Shown here one piece after another: positions 36,678-45,101 of a stretch of 64,000 nucleotides of DNA. The stretch is from Mayfieldus sp963781495. GTDB taxonomy: Bacteria > Actinomycetota > Thermoleophilia > Solirubrobacterales > 70-9. The DNA lies in contig CAWAFX010000002.1 of the NCBI GenBank assembly GCA_963781495.1, positions 1,550,001-1,614,000 on the forward strand. The letters are read 5' to 3'. A program made the translations under genes and the position numbers. Each line of letters starts with the position of its first letter. Position 1 is the stretch's first letter. The notes beneath the pieces were generated by a model. That model saw nothing but the letters and a program-made list of their open reading frames with translations. It was not told the DNA's origin and made no database searches.

Positions 36678-37457
36678 ATGTCCCGCTACGCTGAAATCGT
36701 GGGTACTGCCGCCAGGGACGGCGCGGCCGCTTCGCGCCTTGCTGAGCTGATTCGCCAGTCGCGCTGCACGGTCGCGCTGACGGGAGCCGGGATCTCGGTG
36801 CCGTCGGGGATCCCTGATTTCCGCAGTCCGGGGACCGGCATCTGGGAGAACGTCGACCCGATGGAGGTCGCCCACATCGATGCCTTTCGCAGCGATCCCG
36901 AGCGCTTCTGGAAGTTCTACCGCCCACGCTTCGAGACCCTCGACGACAAGCAGCCCAACCCGGCCCACACCGCCCTCGCCGAGCTCGAGGCCCAGGGGCT
37001 GCTCGACGCCGTCGTGACCCAGAACATCGACCGGCTGCATCGCAAGGCGGGCACCAAGCGCCTGATCGAGGTCCACGGCTCGATCGACACCTCCAGCTGC
37101 ACCGACTGCGATCAGTCCTATCCGCTCGAGCAGGTCGACGGGCTGTTCACCAACGGTGTCGCCCACTGCGCGACCTGCTCCGGGCTGGTCAAGCCCGACG
37201 TGGTCCTGTTCGGCGAGTTCCTGCCCGCCGAAGCGATGCATCAGGCGCAGTCGCTGGCCGAGCGCTGCGACCTGCTGCTCTGCGTCGGCTCCTCGCTCGA
37301 GGTCTACCCGGTGGCCGGCCTGCCGCAGATCGCGCTGGCCAGCGGCGCCAAGCTCGCGATCGTCACCCAGGGCCCGACCCCCTATGACAGCGAGGCCGAT
37401 GTCAAGCTCGAAGGCGACGTGGTCGAGGAGATGACCGCGGTCCTCGACGCGCTGTAG
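36678..37457 (+). CDS. NAD-dependent protein deacylase (sirtuin)
   Basis: 259 residues. NAD loop TGAGISVPSGIPDFR (35-49), TQNIDRLH (114-121), catalytic His133 in EVHGSID and a zinc site of Cys141/144 and Cys164/167. The Ala-Arg-... deacylase specificity pair of CobB type is not obvious; the pattern is near the general bacterial Sir2 class. Often it controls acyl-CoA synthetases, which occur in this window. Its stop TAG shares a base with the GTG of the next gene. Confidence 0.92.
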   Translation: MSRYAEIVGTAARDGAAASRLAELIRQSRCTVALTGAGISVPSGIPDFRSPGTGIWENVDPMEVAHIDAFRSDPERFWKFYRPRFETLDDKQPNPAHTALAELEAQGLLDAVVTQNIDRLHRKAGTKRLIEVHGSIDTSSCTDCDQSYPLEQVDGLFTNGVAHCATCSGLVKPDVVLFGEFLPAEAMHQAQSLAERCDLLLCVGSSLEVYPVAGLPQIALASGAKLAIVTQGPTPYDSEADVKLEGDVVEEMTAVLDAL

Positions 37458-37903
37458 TGCAGCGGCAGACGCCAAAGCGAGGCGGCGAGGTGCAGCAGAC
37501 ACCGGAGCAGATCGCCCGCGGCGGCTATGCGGCCTGGAACAGCGGCGACGTCGAGACCTTCCTCGAAACCGTTGACCCGGAGATCGAATGGGTGTCCTCC
37601 GGAGCCTTCCCGGGCCTGCGCCCCCTGTATTCGGGCCATGCGGAGGTACGCGCGTTCTGGCGCGAATTCCTCGATCCCTGGGAGACGCTGGAGATCGAAA
37701 TCGAGGAGCTCTACGAGCTGGATGAAAGATCGGTGCTGATGCTGGTCCGCTTTCATGCCCGCGGGCGGCAGGGAATCGAGGTCGAGCTGCAGATCACCAA
37801 CCACCTGACCTTCCGCGACGGAAAGCTGCTGCGCTTCCGGGCCTGGGAGGAATGGGATCAGGCAGTCGCCGAGCTCGGCATCGAAGATCCCCGCCCTGAA
37901 TAG
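37457..37903 (+). CDS. SnoaL-like NTF2-fold protein
   Basis: 148 residues from GTG 37457 (or 137 from GTG 37490, where the fold begins with TPEQIARGGYAAWNSGDVET). The pattern continues with ETVDPEIEWV, GHAEVRAFWREFLDPWE, VLMLVRFHARGRQGIEVE and FRDGKLLRFRAWEEWDQA, typical of SnoaL-like polyketide cyclase relatives. Many are uncharacterised; a catalytic role cannot be assigned. Confidence 0.8.
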   Translation: MQRQTPKRGGEVQQTPEQIARGGYAAWNSGDVETFLETVDPEIEWVSSGAFPGLRPLYSGHAEVRAFWREFLDPWETLEIEIEELYELDERSVLMLVRFHARGRQGIEVELQITNHLTFRDGKLLRFRAWEEWDQAVAELGIEDPRPE

Positions 37904-37906
37904 GGT
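37901..37906 (+). promoter_or_regulatory. -10 box TAGGGT, leaderless start
   Basis: It includes the stop codon of the previous gene; the predicted transcription start is exactly the A of ATG 37913. Confidence 0.6.
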
Positions 37907-37912
37907 TCGGTC

Positions 37913-38653
37913 ATGGCTGAGAGCCGAACCGCAGTCGTCACCGGCGCCAGCAGCGGCATCGGCGCCGCGACGGCGCGGGCGCTGGCCGCGGCCGGCTTCG
38001 AGGTCGTCGCGGCAGCACGGCGCCTCGAGCGCTGCGAGGAGCTGGCGGCCGAGATCGGCGGCCGGGCGCTGCGGCTCGACGTCACCGATCCGCAGTCCGT
38101 CGCGGCGCTGGCCGAAGCGGTCCCCGAGGCCTCGGTCCTGGTCAACAACGCCGGCGGCGCCCTCGGGCTGGAGCCGGTCGCCGAGGCCGAAGAGGAGAAC
38201 TGGCGCCGGATGTACGAGTCCAACGTGATGGGCGTGATGCGGGTGACCAAGGCGCTGCTGCCGGCCCTGGAGCGAAGCGGCGACGGCTTCGTGGTCGTGA
38301 TCGGCTCGGTCGCCGGGGTCGAGACATATCCAGGGGGCGGCGGCTACACGGCCGCCAAGCACGCGGCCCACGCGGTGGCCGAGACGCTGCGCCTGGAGTT
38401 GCTCGGCAAGCCGATCCGGGTCAGCGAGGTGGCACCGGGTCTGGTCGAGACCGAGTTCTCGCTCGTCCGCTTCGACGGCGACGAGCAGCGCGCGGCCAAT
38501 GTCTACGAGGGCCTGCAGCCGCTGGGCGCCGAGGACGTCGCCGAGCTGATCGCCTTCGTCGTCACCCGGCCGCCCCACGTCGACGTCGACTACGCCTCGA
38601 TAAAGCCGACGGCGCAGGCCAGGGCGACGGTCGTGCACCGCCACGGCGGGTGA
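37913..38653 (+). CDS. short-chain dehydrogenase/reductase
   Basis: 246 residues. TGASSGIG cofactor loop (11-18), VNNAGG near 76, catalytic Ser in IGSVAGVE and YTAAK (Tyr-x-x-x-Lys) near 144-148. The arginines in AARRLERCEE after strand 2 favour NADP. It resembles the YdfG-like group that oxidises hydroxy amino acids, but substrate is uncertain. It has its own leaderless promoter. Confidence 0.9.
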   Translation: MAESRTAVVTGASSGIGAATARALAAAGFEVVAAARRLERCEELAAEIGGRALRLDVTDPQSVAALAEAVPEASVLVNNAGGALGLEPVAEAEEENWRRMYESNVMGVMRVTKALLPALERSGDGFVVVIGSVAGVETYPGGGGYTAAKHAAHAVAETLRLELLGKPIRVSEVAPGLVETEFSLVRFDGDEQRAANVYEGLQPLGAEDVAELIAFVVTRPPHVDVDYASIKPTAQARATVVHRHGG

Positions 38654-39438
38654 AGCGGCTCGGAGTCGCAGTCGCCTGCCTCGCTCTGCTGGGGGCGCTC
38701 GGCTGCGGCTCCAGCTCGCCTCCCTGGGCCGGTGCTCCGCCGACCGATGCCGGCGCGCTGGCCACCAAGTTGACCGCCGCCGACCGCGCCTGGCGCCAGG
38801 CCGCCGTGTCGTGGACCGACGGCGGGATCCCGCATTCAGAACCGCCAGCGAAGCTGACGGCGCCCGGCGGCTACGTGCAGCGCGCGGTTCATCTGCTCGC
38901 GCAGCGGCCGGGCCTCGCCGCGGCGACGGTTCGCCGGCTGCCAGGCCCGCTCGCGGCGCAGATCCGCGAGCTGACCGCGTCGCTGCGCGACCTGCATCGC
39001 CTCTCCGCCGGCTGGGGCGGCTCCGGGGGCGGGGTCGAGCTGGCGATGCCGGCGCCGCTCGACGAGCTCCTGCGGTCCTACCGCGAGGGCGAGCGCCGCT
39101 TCGGTGTCGACTGGCACGTCCTCGCGGCGATCAACCTGGTCGAGTCGTCGTTCGGCCGCGCCCGCAGCGCCAGCGTCGCCGGGGCCAGGGGGCCGATGCA
39201 GTTCATCCCCTCGACCTGGCGGCTCTACGGGCTCGGCGGCAACGTCTACGACCCCCACGACGCGGTCATCGGGGCGGCCAACTTTCTCTCCCGCTCCGGC
39301 GCCCCGTCGAGCTATGACCGCGCCCTCTACGCCTATAACGCATCGTCCCTCTACGTCGACGCGGTGCGCCGCTACGCGAGGCTGATCGCCCGCGACCGCG
39401 CGACCCTCTTTCTGCTCTACAGCTGGCCGACGCCGTAG
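38650..39438 (+). CDS. lytic transglycosylase-like lipoprotein
   Basis: 262 residues from GTG 38650, overlapping the previous stop. Lipobox LGALGC. The SLT fold spans about 150-255: the catalytic Glu in LVESSFGRA, then GPMQFIPSTWRLYG and ALYAYNASSLYVDAVRRY. It cleaves the glycan strand of peptidoglycan. The same catalytic domain recurs in the large hydrolase at 45099. Confidence 0.86.
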   Translation: MKRLGVAVACLALLGALGCGSSSPPWAGAPPTDAGALATKLTAADRAWRQAAVSWTDGGIPHSEPPAKLTAPGGYVQRAVHLLAQRPGLAAATVRRLPGPLAAQIRELTASLRDLHRLSAGWGGSGGGVELAMPAPLDELLRSYREGERRFGVDWHVLAAINLVESSFGRARSASVAGARGPMQFIPSTWRLYGLGGNVYDPHDAVIGAANFLSRSGAPSSYDRALYAYNASSLYVDAVRRYARLIARDRATLFLLYSWPTP

Positions 39439-39479
39439 CGCCGGTGCTTATGCGCCTCCCGGCGGCCGACCAGCCCGGC

Positions 39480-41057
39480 TCAGGGCTGGTAGTTCAGCAC
39501 GACCGGGCCGCAGGGTCCGTCGGCGCTCGCCTGCGGGTTGCCGTTTATGTCCTTGGGCGTGATCGTCAGCTTCGAACTGGTCACGTCGACCTCGCCGTAG
39601 CTGAACTGGTCGACGATCGAGCACTGCATCCCGACCCCGGCCGGCGGCGGGGGTTTGAAGAAGAGGTTGTCGACGAGCCCGCCGGAGCCGGGGACCCCGG
39701 TGGCGCCGTCGATCTCCTGGCCGAAGTTCGCCGTCGCGGCGGGCCCCACGGTCATGTCGGTGATGCCGCTGTTGAGCGGACCGCCCGGCTCCAGGGTCTT
39801 GAAGCGGGCGTCGTTGACGAGCGTCGCATGGACGTCAGTGGTGAGGAAGATGACGTTCTTGGTGCCCTGGAGGCCGTGCAGGACCCGCTGGCGGTCTGCC
39901 TCGTAGCCCTCCCAGCGGTCGTACGGAAGCGCGTAGAACTGCTGGATCGGCACCTCGTTGAGGACGACCTTGAAGCGGGCGTCCGAATGCTTGATGTCAT
40001 GCAGGAACTGGCGCTCCTGCGCCTGGCCGAGCATCGTCCGGCGCGGGTCGTTGATCGCCGCCAGGCAGGCGGGGGAGACCGGCGCCGTCAGCGACGGCAC
40101 CAGCGCGGCGAACAGCGCCCGGGTGGCCGGCGGCGCGGTTGGAGCCAGGTCGGGCTGGTGGCTGATCGGGTTGTCGCAGACGCCGTTGGCAGTCGCCTTG
40201 GCGGACCGGAACGAGCGCTCGTCGAGGAAGAAGAGCTCCAGGTTCTTGCCCCAGCGGCGGGTTCGGTAGAGGCCGTTGTGGTGGCTGATGTCGACCGGCG
40301 CGTAGTCCTGGAACGCCTTCAGGCCGCGCAGGTAGAGCAGCTGGCCGTTGATCGAGCCGCTGGAGAAGACGTTCTCGAAGCGCGAGAAGTCATTGATGAA
40401 CTCGTGGTCGTCCCAATGCGAGTAGAAGCCGGCCGAGCCGCGCAGGTCGGTCAGCTTCTGCTGGCCGAGGTTGAGCTTGTACTTGGCCCACTTCTGCGCA
40501 ACCGTGAGGGCGACGGGATTGAGCTTGCCGGGGACCTCGCTGTCGGAGTAGATCGTGTCGCCGAGGTTGATGTTGAAGCGGTTGGCCTCATCCTGCATCC
40601 GCTTGAAGATGTCGAAGTTGTTCCAGAACGGCTGGGTCTGGCCCGGCAGCGTCTCGGCGTCTTCGTCGCCGGTCCAGCCGAAGCGGATGTTGACGTTGTC
40701 GTTCGCCTTCGGGGCGGTCACGAAGGTTCCGACGGCGCTGGCGGCTCCCGAAAAGCTCTTGAAGCGATACCAGTAGCGGGTGTTGGACCTCAGGCCCTCG
40801 GCGGTCCGCTGCACGGTCAGGTCATTGAAGGGGCTGGCGAATGCCAGGTGGCGCTGGGCGACGTGGTTGAAGCCGCTGTCGGTGGCAACGGTCAGCACGT
40901 CCAAGCCCGGGTGATCGGCGCGTGCCCAAAGCTTGGCCGAGTGCGAGGTCACCTCTCCGGCCGCGACTCCGAAGCTGAAGCCCTGCGCGCTCGCCATCGA
41001 GGGGGCGAACAGCGAGACGGCAGCGGTGGCCAGAAGGGCTCGGACGACGAGACGCAT
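39480..41057 (-). CDS. phoD: PhoD-like alkaline phosphatase
   Basis: 525 residues from ATG 41057 with AAGGAGAG upstream. A Sec-type signal peptide (cleavage near MASAQ), an N-terminal Fn3-like domain (GVAAGEVTSHSAKLWARAD), then metallophosphoesterase motifs: FGWTGDEDAE, NLGDTIYSDSE, HWDDHEFINDF and TDVHATLVND. PhoD enzymes release phosphate from mono- and diesters, with calcium and iron. It is divergent from a response regulator, with 11-bp direct repeats between them, suggesting phosphate control. Confidence 0.88.
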   Translation of the reverse strand: MRLVVRALLATAAVSLFAPSMASAQGFSFGVAAGEVTSHSAKLWARADHPGLDVLTVATDSGFNHVAQRHLAFASPFNDLTVQRTAEGLRSNTRYWYRFKSFSGAASAVGTFVTAPKANDNVNIRFGWTGDEDAETLPGQTQPFWNNFDIFKRMQDEANRFNINLGDTIYSDSEVPGKLNPVALTVAQKWAKYKLNLGQQKLTDLRGSAGFYSHWDDHEFINDFSRFENVFSSGSINGQLLYLRGLKAFQDYAPVDISHHNGLYRTRRWGKNLELFFLDERSFRSAKATANGVCDNPISHQPDLAPTAPPATRALFAALVPSLTAPVSPACLAAINDPRRTMLGQAQERQFLHDIKHSDARFKVVLNEVPIQQFYALPYDRWEGYEADRQRVLHGLQGTKNVIFLTTDVHATLVNDARFKTLEPGGPLNSGITDMTVGPAATANFGQEIDGATGVPGSGGLVDNLFFKPPPPAGVGMQCSIVDQFSYGEVDVTSSKLTITPKDINGNPQASADGPCGPVVLNYQP

Positions 41058-41134
41058 GCGCACTCTCCTTGTGCTGGGGTGACGATCCTTCGCTCGGCCC
41101 ACGCTATAACCAGTCAACCCGCTTGGCAAGGAGT

Positions 41135-41156
41135 GTTCTCAGGAAACTCTCAGCTT
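41135..41156 (+). promoter_or_regulatory. two 11-bp direct repeats, OmpR-type site
   Basis: GTTCTCAGGAA and ACTCTCAGCTT stand head to tail with an exact 11-bp period (core TCTCAG), the geometry bound by OmpR/PhoB-type regulators. The site lies 20-41 bp before the response regulator start and about 80 bp before phoD. Confidence 0.55.
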
Positions 41157-41175
41157 TGGGCGCGATCATGGGCTG

Positions 41176-41892
41176 GTGCCCGCCCGTCCGCAGGCCCCTG
41201 AGCAGAACGACCTCCGCGTGCTGGTCGTCGACGACGACCGCAACATCGCCGACGTCCTCTCGATGGCGCTGCGCTACGAGGGCTACTCGGTCGAGGCCGC
41301 GGGCAGCGGCCGCGCGGCGCTGAAGGCGGCCTCCGAGTTCCGCCCCCACATCATCCTGCTCGACGTGATGCTGCCCGATTTCGACGGCTTCGAGGTCGCC
41401 GGCCGCCTCGCCGACCAGCGGGCCGAGATCCCGATCCTCTTCCTCACCGCCCGCGACACCACCGAGGACAAGGTCCGCGGGCTGACCCTCGGCGGCGACG
41501 ACTACGTCACCAAGCCGTTCAGCGTCGAGGAGATCCTGGCCCGGATCCGGACGATCCTGCGCCGGGTCGGGCTGGCGCAGGCGGACGGCCGCCGGCTCTC
41601 CTTCGCCGACCTCGAGCTCGACGACGACACCCGCGAGGTGACCCGGGGCGGGAAGCTGATCGAGCTGACCGACACCGAGTACCGGCTGCTGCGCTACCTG
41701 ATGCTGCACCCGCGCAACGTTTTGACCAGGGCCCAGATCCTCGACCACGTCTGGGAGTACGACTTCGGCGGCGACGCGCGGATTCTGGAGACCTACGTCA
41801 GCTACCTGCGCCGCAAGCTCGACGCCGAGGGCCCGCGGTTGATCCACACCGTGCGCGGGGTCGGCTACGCGCTGCGGATGCCGCGGGACTAA
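41176..41892 (+). CDS. OmpR-family response regulator
   Basis: 238 residues from GTG 41176. Receiver domain: VLVVDDDRNI acidic pair, phospho-Asp in ILLDVMLPD, Thr in LFLTARD, Lys in YVTKPF. The C-terminal winged helix has LTDTEYRLLRYLML and YVSYLRRKLDAEG ending HTVRGVGYAL. The sensor kinase starts 2 bp after its stop. The divergent phoD and the direct repeats in between suggest a phosphate or envelope regulon. Confidence 0.93.
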   Translation: MPARPQAPEQNDLRVLVVDDDRNIADVLSMALRYEGYSVEAAGSGRAALKAASEFRPHIILLDVMLPDFDGFEVAGRLADQRAEIPILFLTARDTTEDKVRGLTLGGDDYVTKPFSVEEILARIRTILRRVGLAQADGRRLSFADLELDDDTREVTRGGKLIELTDTEYRLLRYLMLHPRNVLTRAQILDHVWEYDFGGDARILETYVSYLRRKLDAEGPRLIHTVRGVGYALRMPRD

Positions 41893-41894
41893 TC

Positions 41895-43406
41895 GTGTCG
41901 CTGCGACTGCGACTGCTGCTCAGCCTGCTGGCGATCGCCGCGGTCGGCCTGCTGATCGTCGACGCCGTCTCCTACAGCTCGCTGCGCTCGCATCTCTCGC
42001 AGCGGGTCGACCAGCAGGTCGAGGCGGCGCGGATCCCGGCCTCGGCCGAGCTGCTGCGCCAGCGCTTCGGCACCGGCTCGACGATCCGCCTGCCGGCGCC
42101 GGTCCCGGGCGGCTCGCCGGAGCCGCTGCGCCGCGGCCCGGTCCCGCCGCCGGGTGGATTCCCGGGCGCCGGGCCGCCCGGGGGCCCGCCGGTCCTGCAG
42201 CTGCCGCCCGGCACCTACGCGCTACTTCGCAACGCCAAGGGCGGCACGGTGGCGAGGTCGGTGTTCAGCTACGGCGAGACCGGGATCAGCGCCCCCGTCC
42301 TCCCCAAGCAGCTGCCGCTGTCCGAGCCCGGCGGTCCCGCCAACACCTTCACCCTGCGCTCGGGCGGCGCCGACTCGACCGAGTTCCGCGCCGTCGCCTT
42401 CCAGCCCCGGCCCGGGTTCACGGCCGTGGTCGCGGTGCCGCTGAGCGACTACCAGGACACCCTGCACCACGTGGCGCTGATCGGCGCCATCGTCACCGCC
42501 GCGGTCCTGATCGGCCTCGCGCTTCTGGCCTGGTGGCTGATCCGCCTCGGATTGCGGCCGCTGGAGGAGATCGGCGAGACCGCGGGCCTGATCGCGGCCG
42601 GCGACCTCACCCAGCGGGTCCCGGTCGCCAACCCGCGCACCGAGGTGGGGCGGGTCGGAGTGGCCCTGAACTCGATGCTGGGCCAGATCGAGCGCGCCTT
42701 CGAGCAGCGGCAGGAGAGCGAGCGGCGAATGCGCCGCTTTCTCGCCGACGCCTCACACGAGCTGCGCACGCCGCTGACCTCGATCCGCGGCTATGCGGAG
42801 CTCTTCCGGCTCGGCGCCGCCAGTGACCCGCAGGAGCTCGGCAAGGCGATGGGGCGGATCGAGCAGGAGTCCGAGCGGATGGGCGTGATGGTCAACGACC
42901 TGCTCAGCCTGGCGCGGATGGACGAGCTGCGCGAGCCCCTCCGCGAGCCGGTCGACCTGGCGCGGATCGTCGCCGACGCCTGCGAGGACGCCCGCGCCGC
43001 CGCGCCGGACCGCAGCATCAGCCTCAGCTCGCCCGACTCGCTGGGGATGCTCGGCGACGGCGACCAGCTGCACCAGCTGGTCGCCAACCTGCTCGCCAAC
43101 GCCAGCGGCCACACGCCGCCCGGCAGCCCGATCGAGGTGCGGCTGTCGCGCGAAGGCGAGAGCGCGGTGCTGACCGTCCGCGATCACGGGCCGGGGATCG
43201 CCCCCGACGCCAAGCAGCAGGTCTTCGAGCGCTTCTGGCGCCAGAGCCAGTCGCGCGGCCGCGAGGCCGGGGGCGCCGGGCTCGGGCTGGCGATCGTCGC
43301 TTCGGTGGTCGAGGCCCATGGCGGCGGTGCCCGGGTCGAGAACCATCCCGGGGGCGGCGCCGTGTTCGCGGTCGAGCTGCCTCTGCGGGTCGCCGCCGCC
43401 CGCTAG
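41895..43406 (+). CDS. sensor histidine kinase
   Basis: 503 residues from GTG. Helix 1 (about 5-27), an extracytoplasmic domain with an unusual Pro/Gly-rich loop (about 65-105), helix 2 (about 195-220), HAMP, H-box ASHELRTPLTSIRGYAELF, N-box QLVANLLANA, G1 DHGPGIAPD and G2 GAGLGLAIV. Partner of the preceding regulator. The Pro/Gly-rich loop may be anchored in the cell wall. Confidence 0.93.
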   Translation: MSLRLRLLLSLLAIAAVGLLIVDAVSYSSLRSHLSQRVDQQVEAARIPASAELLRQRFGTGSTIRLPAPVPGGSPEPLRRGPVPPPGGFPGAGPPGGPPVLQLPPGTYALLRNAKGGTVARSVFSYGETGISAPVLPKQLPLSEPGGPANTFTLRSGGADSTEFRAVAFQPRPGFTAVVAVPLSDYQDTLHHVALIGAIVTAAVLIGLALLAWWLIRLGLRPLEEIGETAGLIAAGDLTQRVPVANPRTEVGRVGVALNSMLGQIERAFEQRQESERRMRRFLADASHELRTPLTSIRGYAELFRLGAASDPQELGKAMGRIEQESERMGVMVNDLLSLARMDELREPLREPVDLARIVADACEDARAAAPDRSISLSSPDSLGMLGDGDQLHQLVANLLANASGHTPPGSPIEVRLSREGESAVLTVRDHGPGIAPDAKQQVFERFWRQSQSRGREAGGAGLGLAIVASVVEAHGGGARVENHPGGGAVFAVELPLRVAAAR

Positions 43407-43435
43407 CCGGTTCGCCGACCGGCCCGAAACGACGC

Positions 43436-43464
43436 GCGGCCCGCCCGGGACTCGGGCGGGCCGC
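43436..43464. terminator. 12-bp hairpin, bidirectional
   Basis: 43436-43447 pairs perfectly with 43453-43464 across a 5-base loop, between the convergent kinase gene and the secreted-protein gene. Confidence 0.7.
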
Positions 43465-43487
43465 TGGGCGTGGGGCAGGTCTCGGCG

Positions 43488-44114
43488 CTAGGGCCTGCGC
43501 CCGCCCATCGGGACCGGTGGCAATCCGGGAGGCATCCCACCGATTCCCGGGGGCGGCGGCATCGGGGCGCCCTTGCCGAGCTTCTTCGTGAACGTGCTGT
43601 CGGCGGCGAACACGAAGCTGTTCTCGGGCGACTGCGAGACGTGGACCTGGTCGCCCTGCTGGAGCTCGCTCAGGTCGACCGACTTGCCGTTGCGGATCAC
43701 CTTCGCGTCAGCGGGGATGTCGAGAGTGACCGTCTTGTAGGTCGCCTGCTTTGTTCCCTCGCTGATCGTCAGCTGGCTGCCCGAGACCGACTGCAGCTTG
43801 CCGCTGTCCTGGGTGATCGTCTCGAAGGAGTCGCCGGATCTCGTCGGCACCACCATCTCCGAGTGGATCGGCGGGCCGCCGAACGGCAACGGCAGTGGCG
43901 GACGGCCCTTGATGCGGTGGCCGGCCCGGTAGAGGACGCGGCCTCCGGGGGCCCCGGGCGGTCCCGGGAAGCCGGCGACTGCGGCGCCACTGGAGATCGC
44001 GCCGCTTTCCTTGTGAGAAGGCGCCGCGGCGCCGGTCGCGATGCCGACGATCGCCGCGACGCAGGCGGTCCCCGCGATCGCGGCGACGGCGTTGCGGATT
44101 CGGATGCGGTTCAT
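43488..44114 (-). CDS. secreted protein with DUF5666-like OB domain
   Basis: 208 residues from ATG 44114 with a strong AAGGAGG site. A signal peptide (NAVAAIAGTACVAAIVGIATG) leads to a collagen-like GPPGAPGG spot and a beta domain: KLQSVSGSQLTISEG, TVTLDIPADAKVIRNGKSV and LSELQQGDQVHVSQS, the repeating pattern of DUF5666-type OB folds. The tail is Pro/Gly/Met-rich. Probably wall-associated. It faces the kinase whose sensor is also Pro/Gly-rich; a functional link is only a guess. Confidence 0.7.
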   Translation of the reverse strand: MNRIRIRNAVAAIAGTACVAAIVGIATGAAAPSHKESGAISSGAAVAGFPGPPGAPGGRVLYRAGHRIKGRPPLPLPFGGPPIHSEMVVPTRSGDSFETITQDSGKLQSVSGSQLTISEGTKQATYKTVTLDIPADAKVIRNGKSVDLSELQQGDQVHVSQSPENSFVFAADSTFTKKLGKGAPMPPPPGIGGMPPGLPPVPMGGRRP

Positions 44115-44213
44115 TCCTTGGTCCTCCTTGTGGTTGTGCATCCGCACCCTCGCCGCCGAAGCTGGGAGGACCCTGAGCTGGGGCCGAGAATCGCCCCGGG
44201 AACTTGGCGCGCG

Positions 44214-45089
44214 CTAGCCGCGCAGGACGCGGCGCCGGCGCAGGACCCGCTCGGCGACCGCGAGCAGATCGCGGACGCTTTGCTCGGTGGGTTCGTCGAG
44301 CTCGCCGCGCAGGGCAGCGTTGGCGGCGTTTCCGATCTCGCCCCGGCGCTCGCTGAGCAGCGCCATGTCCTCGTCGTGGCCCGGGTCCTCGAGCGCGCCC
44401 CGCAGCTCGATCAGCAGCGCCTCGACCCCCACCCGGAGCTGAAGCGCCGCCTCGCGGTAGCGCCCTGAGTCGGCGTCGAGGCGGGCGCGGGCGAGCATCG
44501 TCTCGCAGGCGTCGAGCTGCTCGCGGCCGCCGAGCAGCGCCGCGATGCGCTCCTGTGGGCGCAGATCGCTGTGGCGGCGGGCCCGGCGCCCGCCCGGCGC
44601 CCCCGGTTCGAGCTCGCGCGCCGCCATCCATTCGCCCTCGGCCACCTGCTCGCCGCTTCCGTAGCCGACCCGGATCGCCACCGCGCCGTCGATGCTGCGC
44701 TCATGGACGTAGGGATCGCCGCTGGCGGCGCGCTGCGCCGCGAGGGCGAGGTTGAGCAGCCTGGTGCCGTCCTCGGCCGCCTCGGCGAGGGCGTCGGGGT
44801 CGGCGGCGAGGCCCTCGAGCCAGGCCGAAGCGTCGGCGTCGCTGCCGAGCGGGTCGGCCCTGATCGCCGTCACCCGGGTCAGCGGCAGCTCCGACGGCGC
44901 CGAGGGATCGGCCTCGCGGGCACGGCGGCGGCGCCGGGCGGGCCGCGGCGCTCCCAGCGTCTGCACCACCAGCACCTCCTCGCCGCCGTCGCCGAGCCCT
45001 TCCTCGCGGGCCAGGTAGCGGCCGTCGCCGAGCCCGATCTGGCCCGCGAACTCGAGCTGCGCGAAGGGAAAGAGCTTGGCCTCGGCTAT
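44214..45089 (-). CDS. conserved hypothetical protein, possible ATA start
   Basis: From 45089 the frame gives 292 residues beginning AEAKLFPFAQLEFAGQIGL. The first codon there is ATA, and a TAGGCT box at 45096-45101 predicts transcription starting exactly on that A. The first conventional start (TTG/GTG, near 44975) would discard 38 well-formed residues. The C-terminal part is helical with YREAALQLRVGVEALLIELRG. An Arg-rich PARRRRRARE patch near 55. No family recognised. Confidence 0.65.
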   Translation of the reverse strand: MAEAKLFPFAQLEFAGQIGLGDGRYLAREEGLGDGGEEVLVVQTLGAPRPARRRRRAREADPSAPSELPLTRVTAIRADPLGSDADASAWLEGLAADPDALAEAAEDGTRLLNLALAAQRAASGDPYVHERSIDGAVAIRVGYGSGEQVAEGEWMAARELEPGAPGGRRARRHSDLRPQERIAALLGGREQLDACETMLARARLDADSGRYREAALQLRVGVEALLIELRGALEDPGHDEDMALLSERRGEIGNAANAALRGELDEPTEQSVRDLLAVAERVLRRRRVLRG

Positions 45090-45095
45090 GGCCGC

Positions 45096-45101
45096 AGCCT
45101 A
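45096..45101 (-). promoter_or_regulatory. -10 box TAGGCT pointing at an ATA codon
   Basis: The predicted transcription start is position 45089, the A of ATAGCC, in the frame of the 292-residue protein. Confidence 0.5.

Noticed and set aside
39444..41201. 585-codon plus-strand frame
   Set aside because: Antisense of phoD, which has signal peptide and metal motifs.
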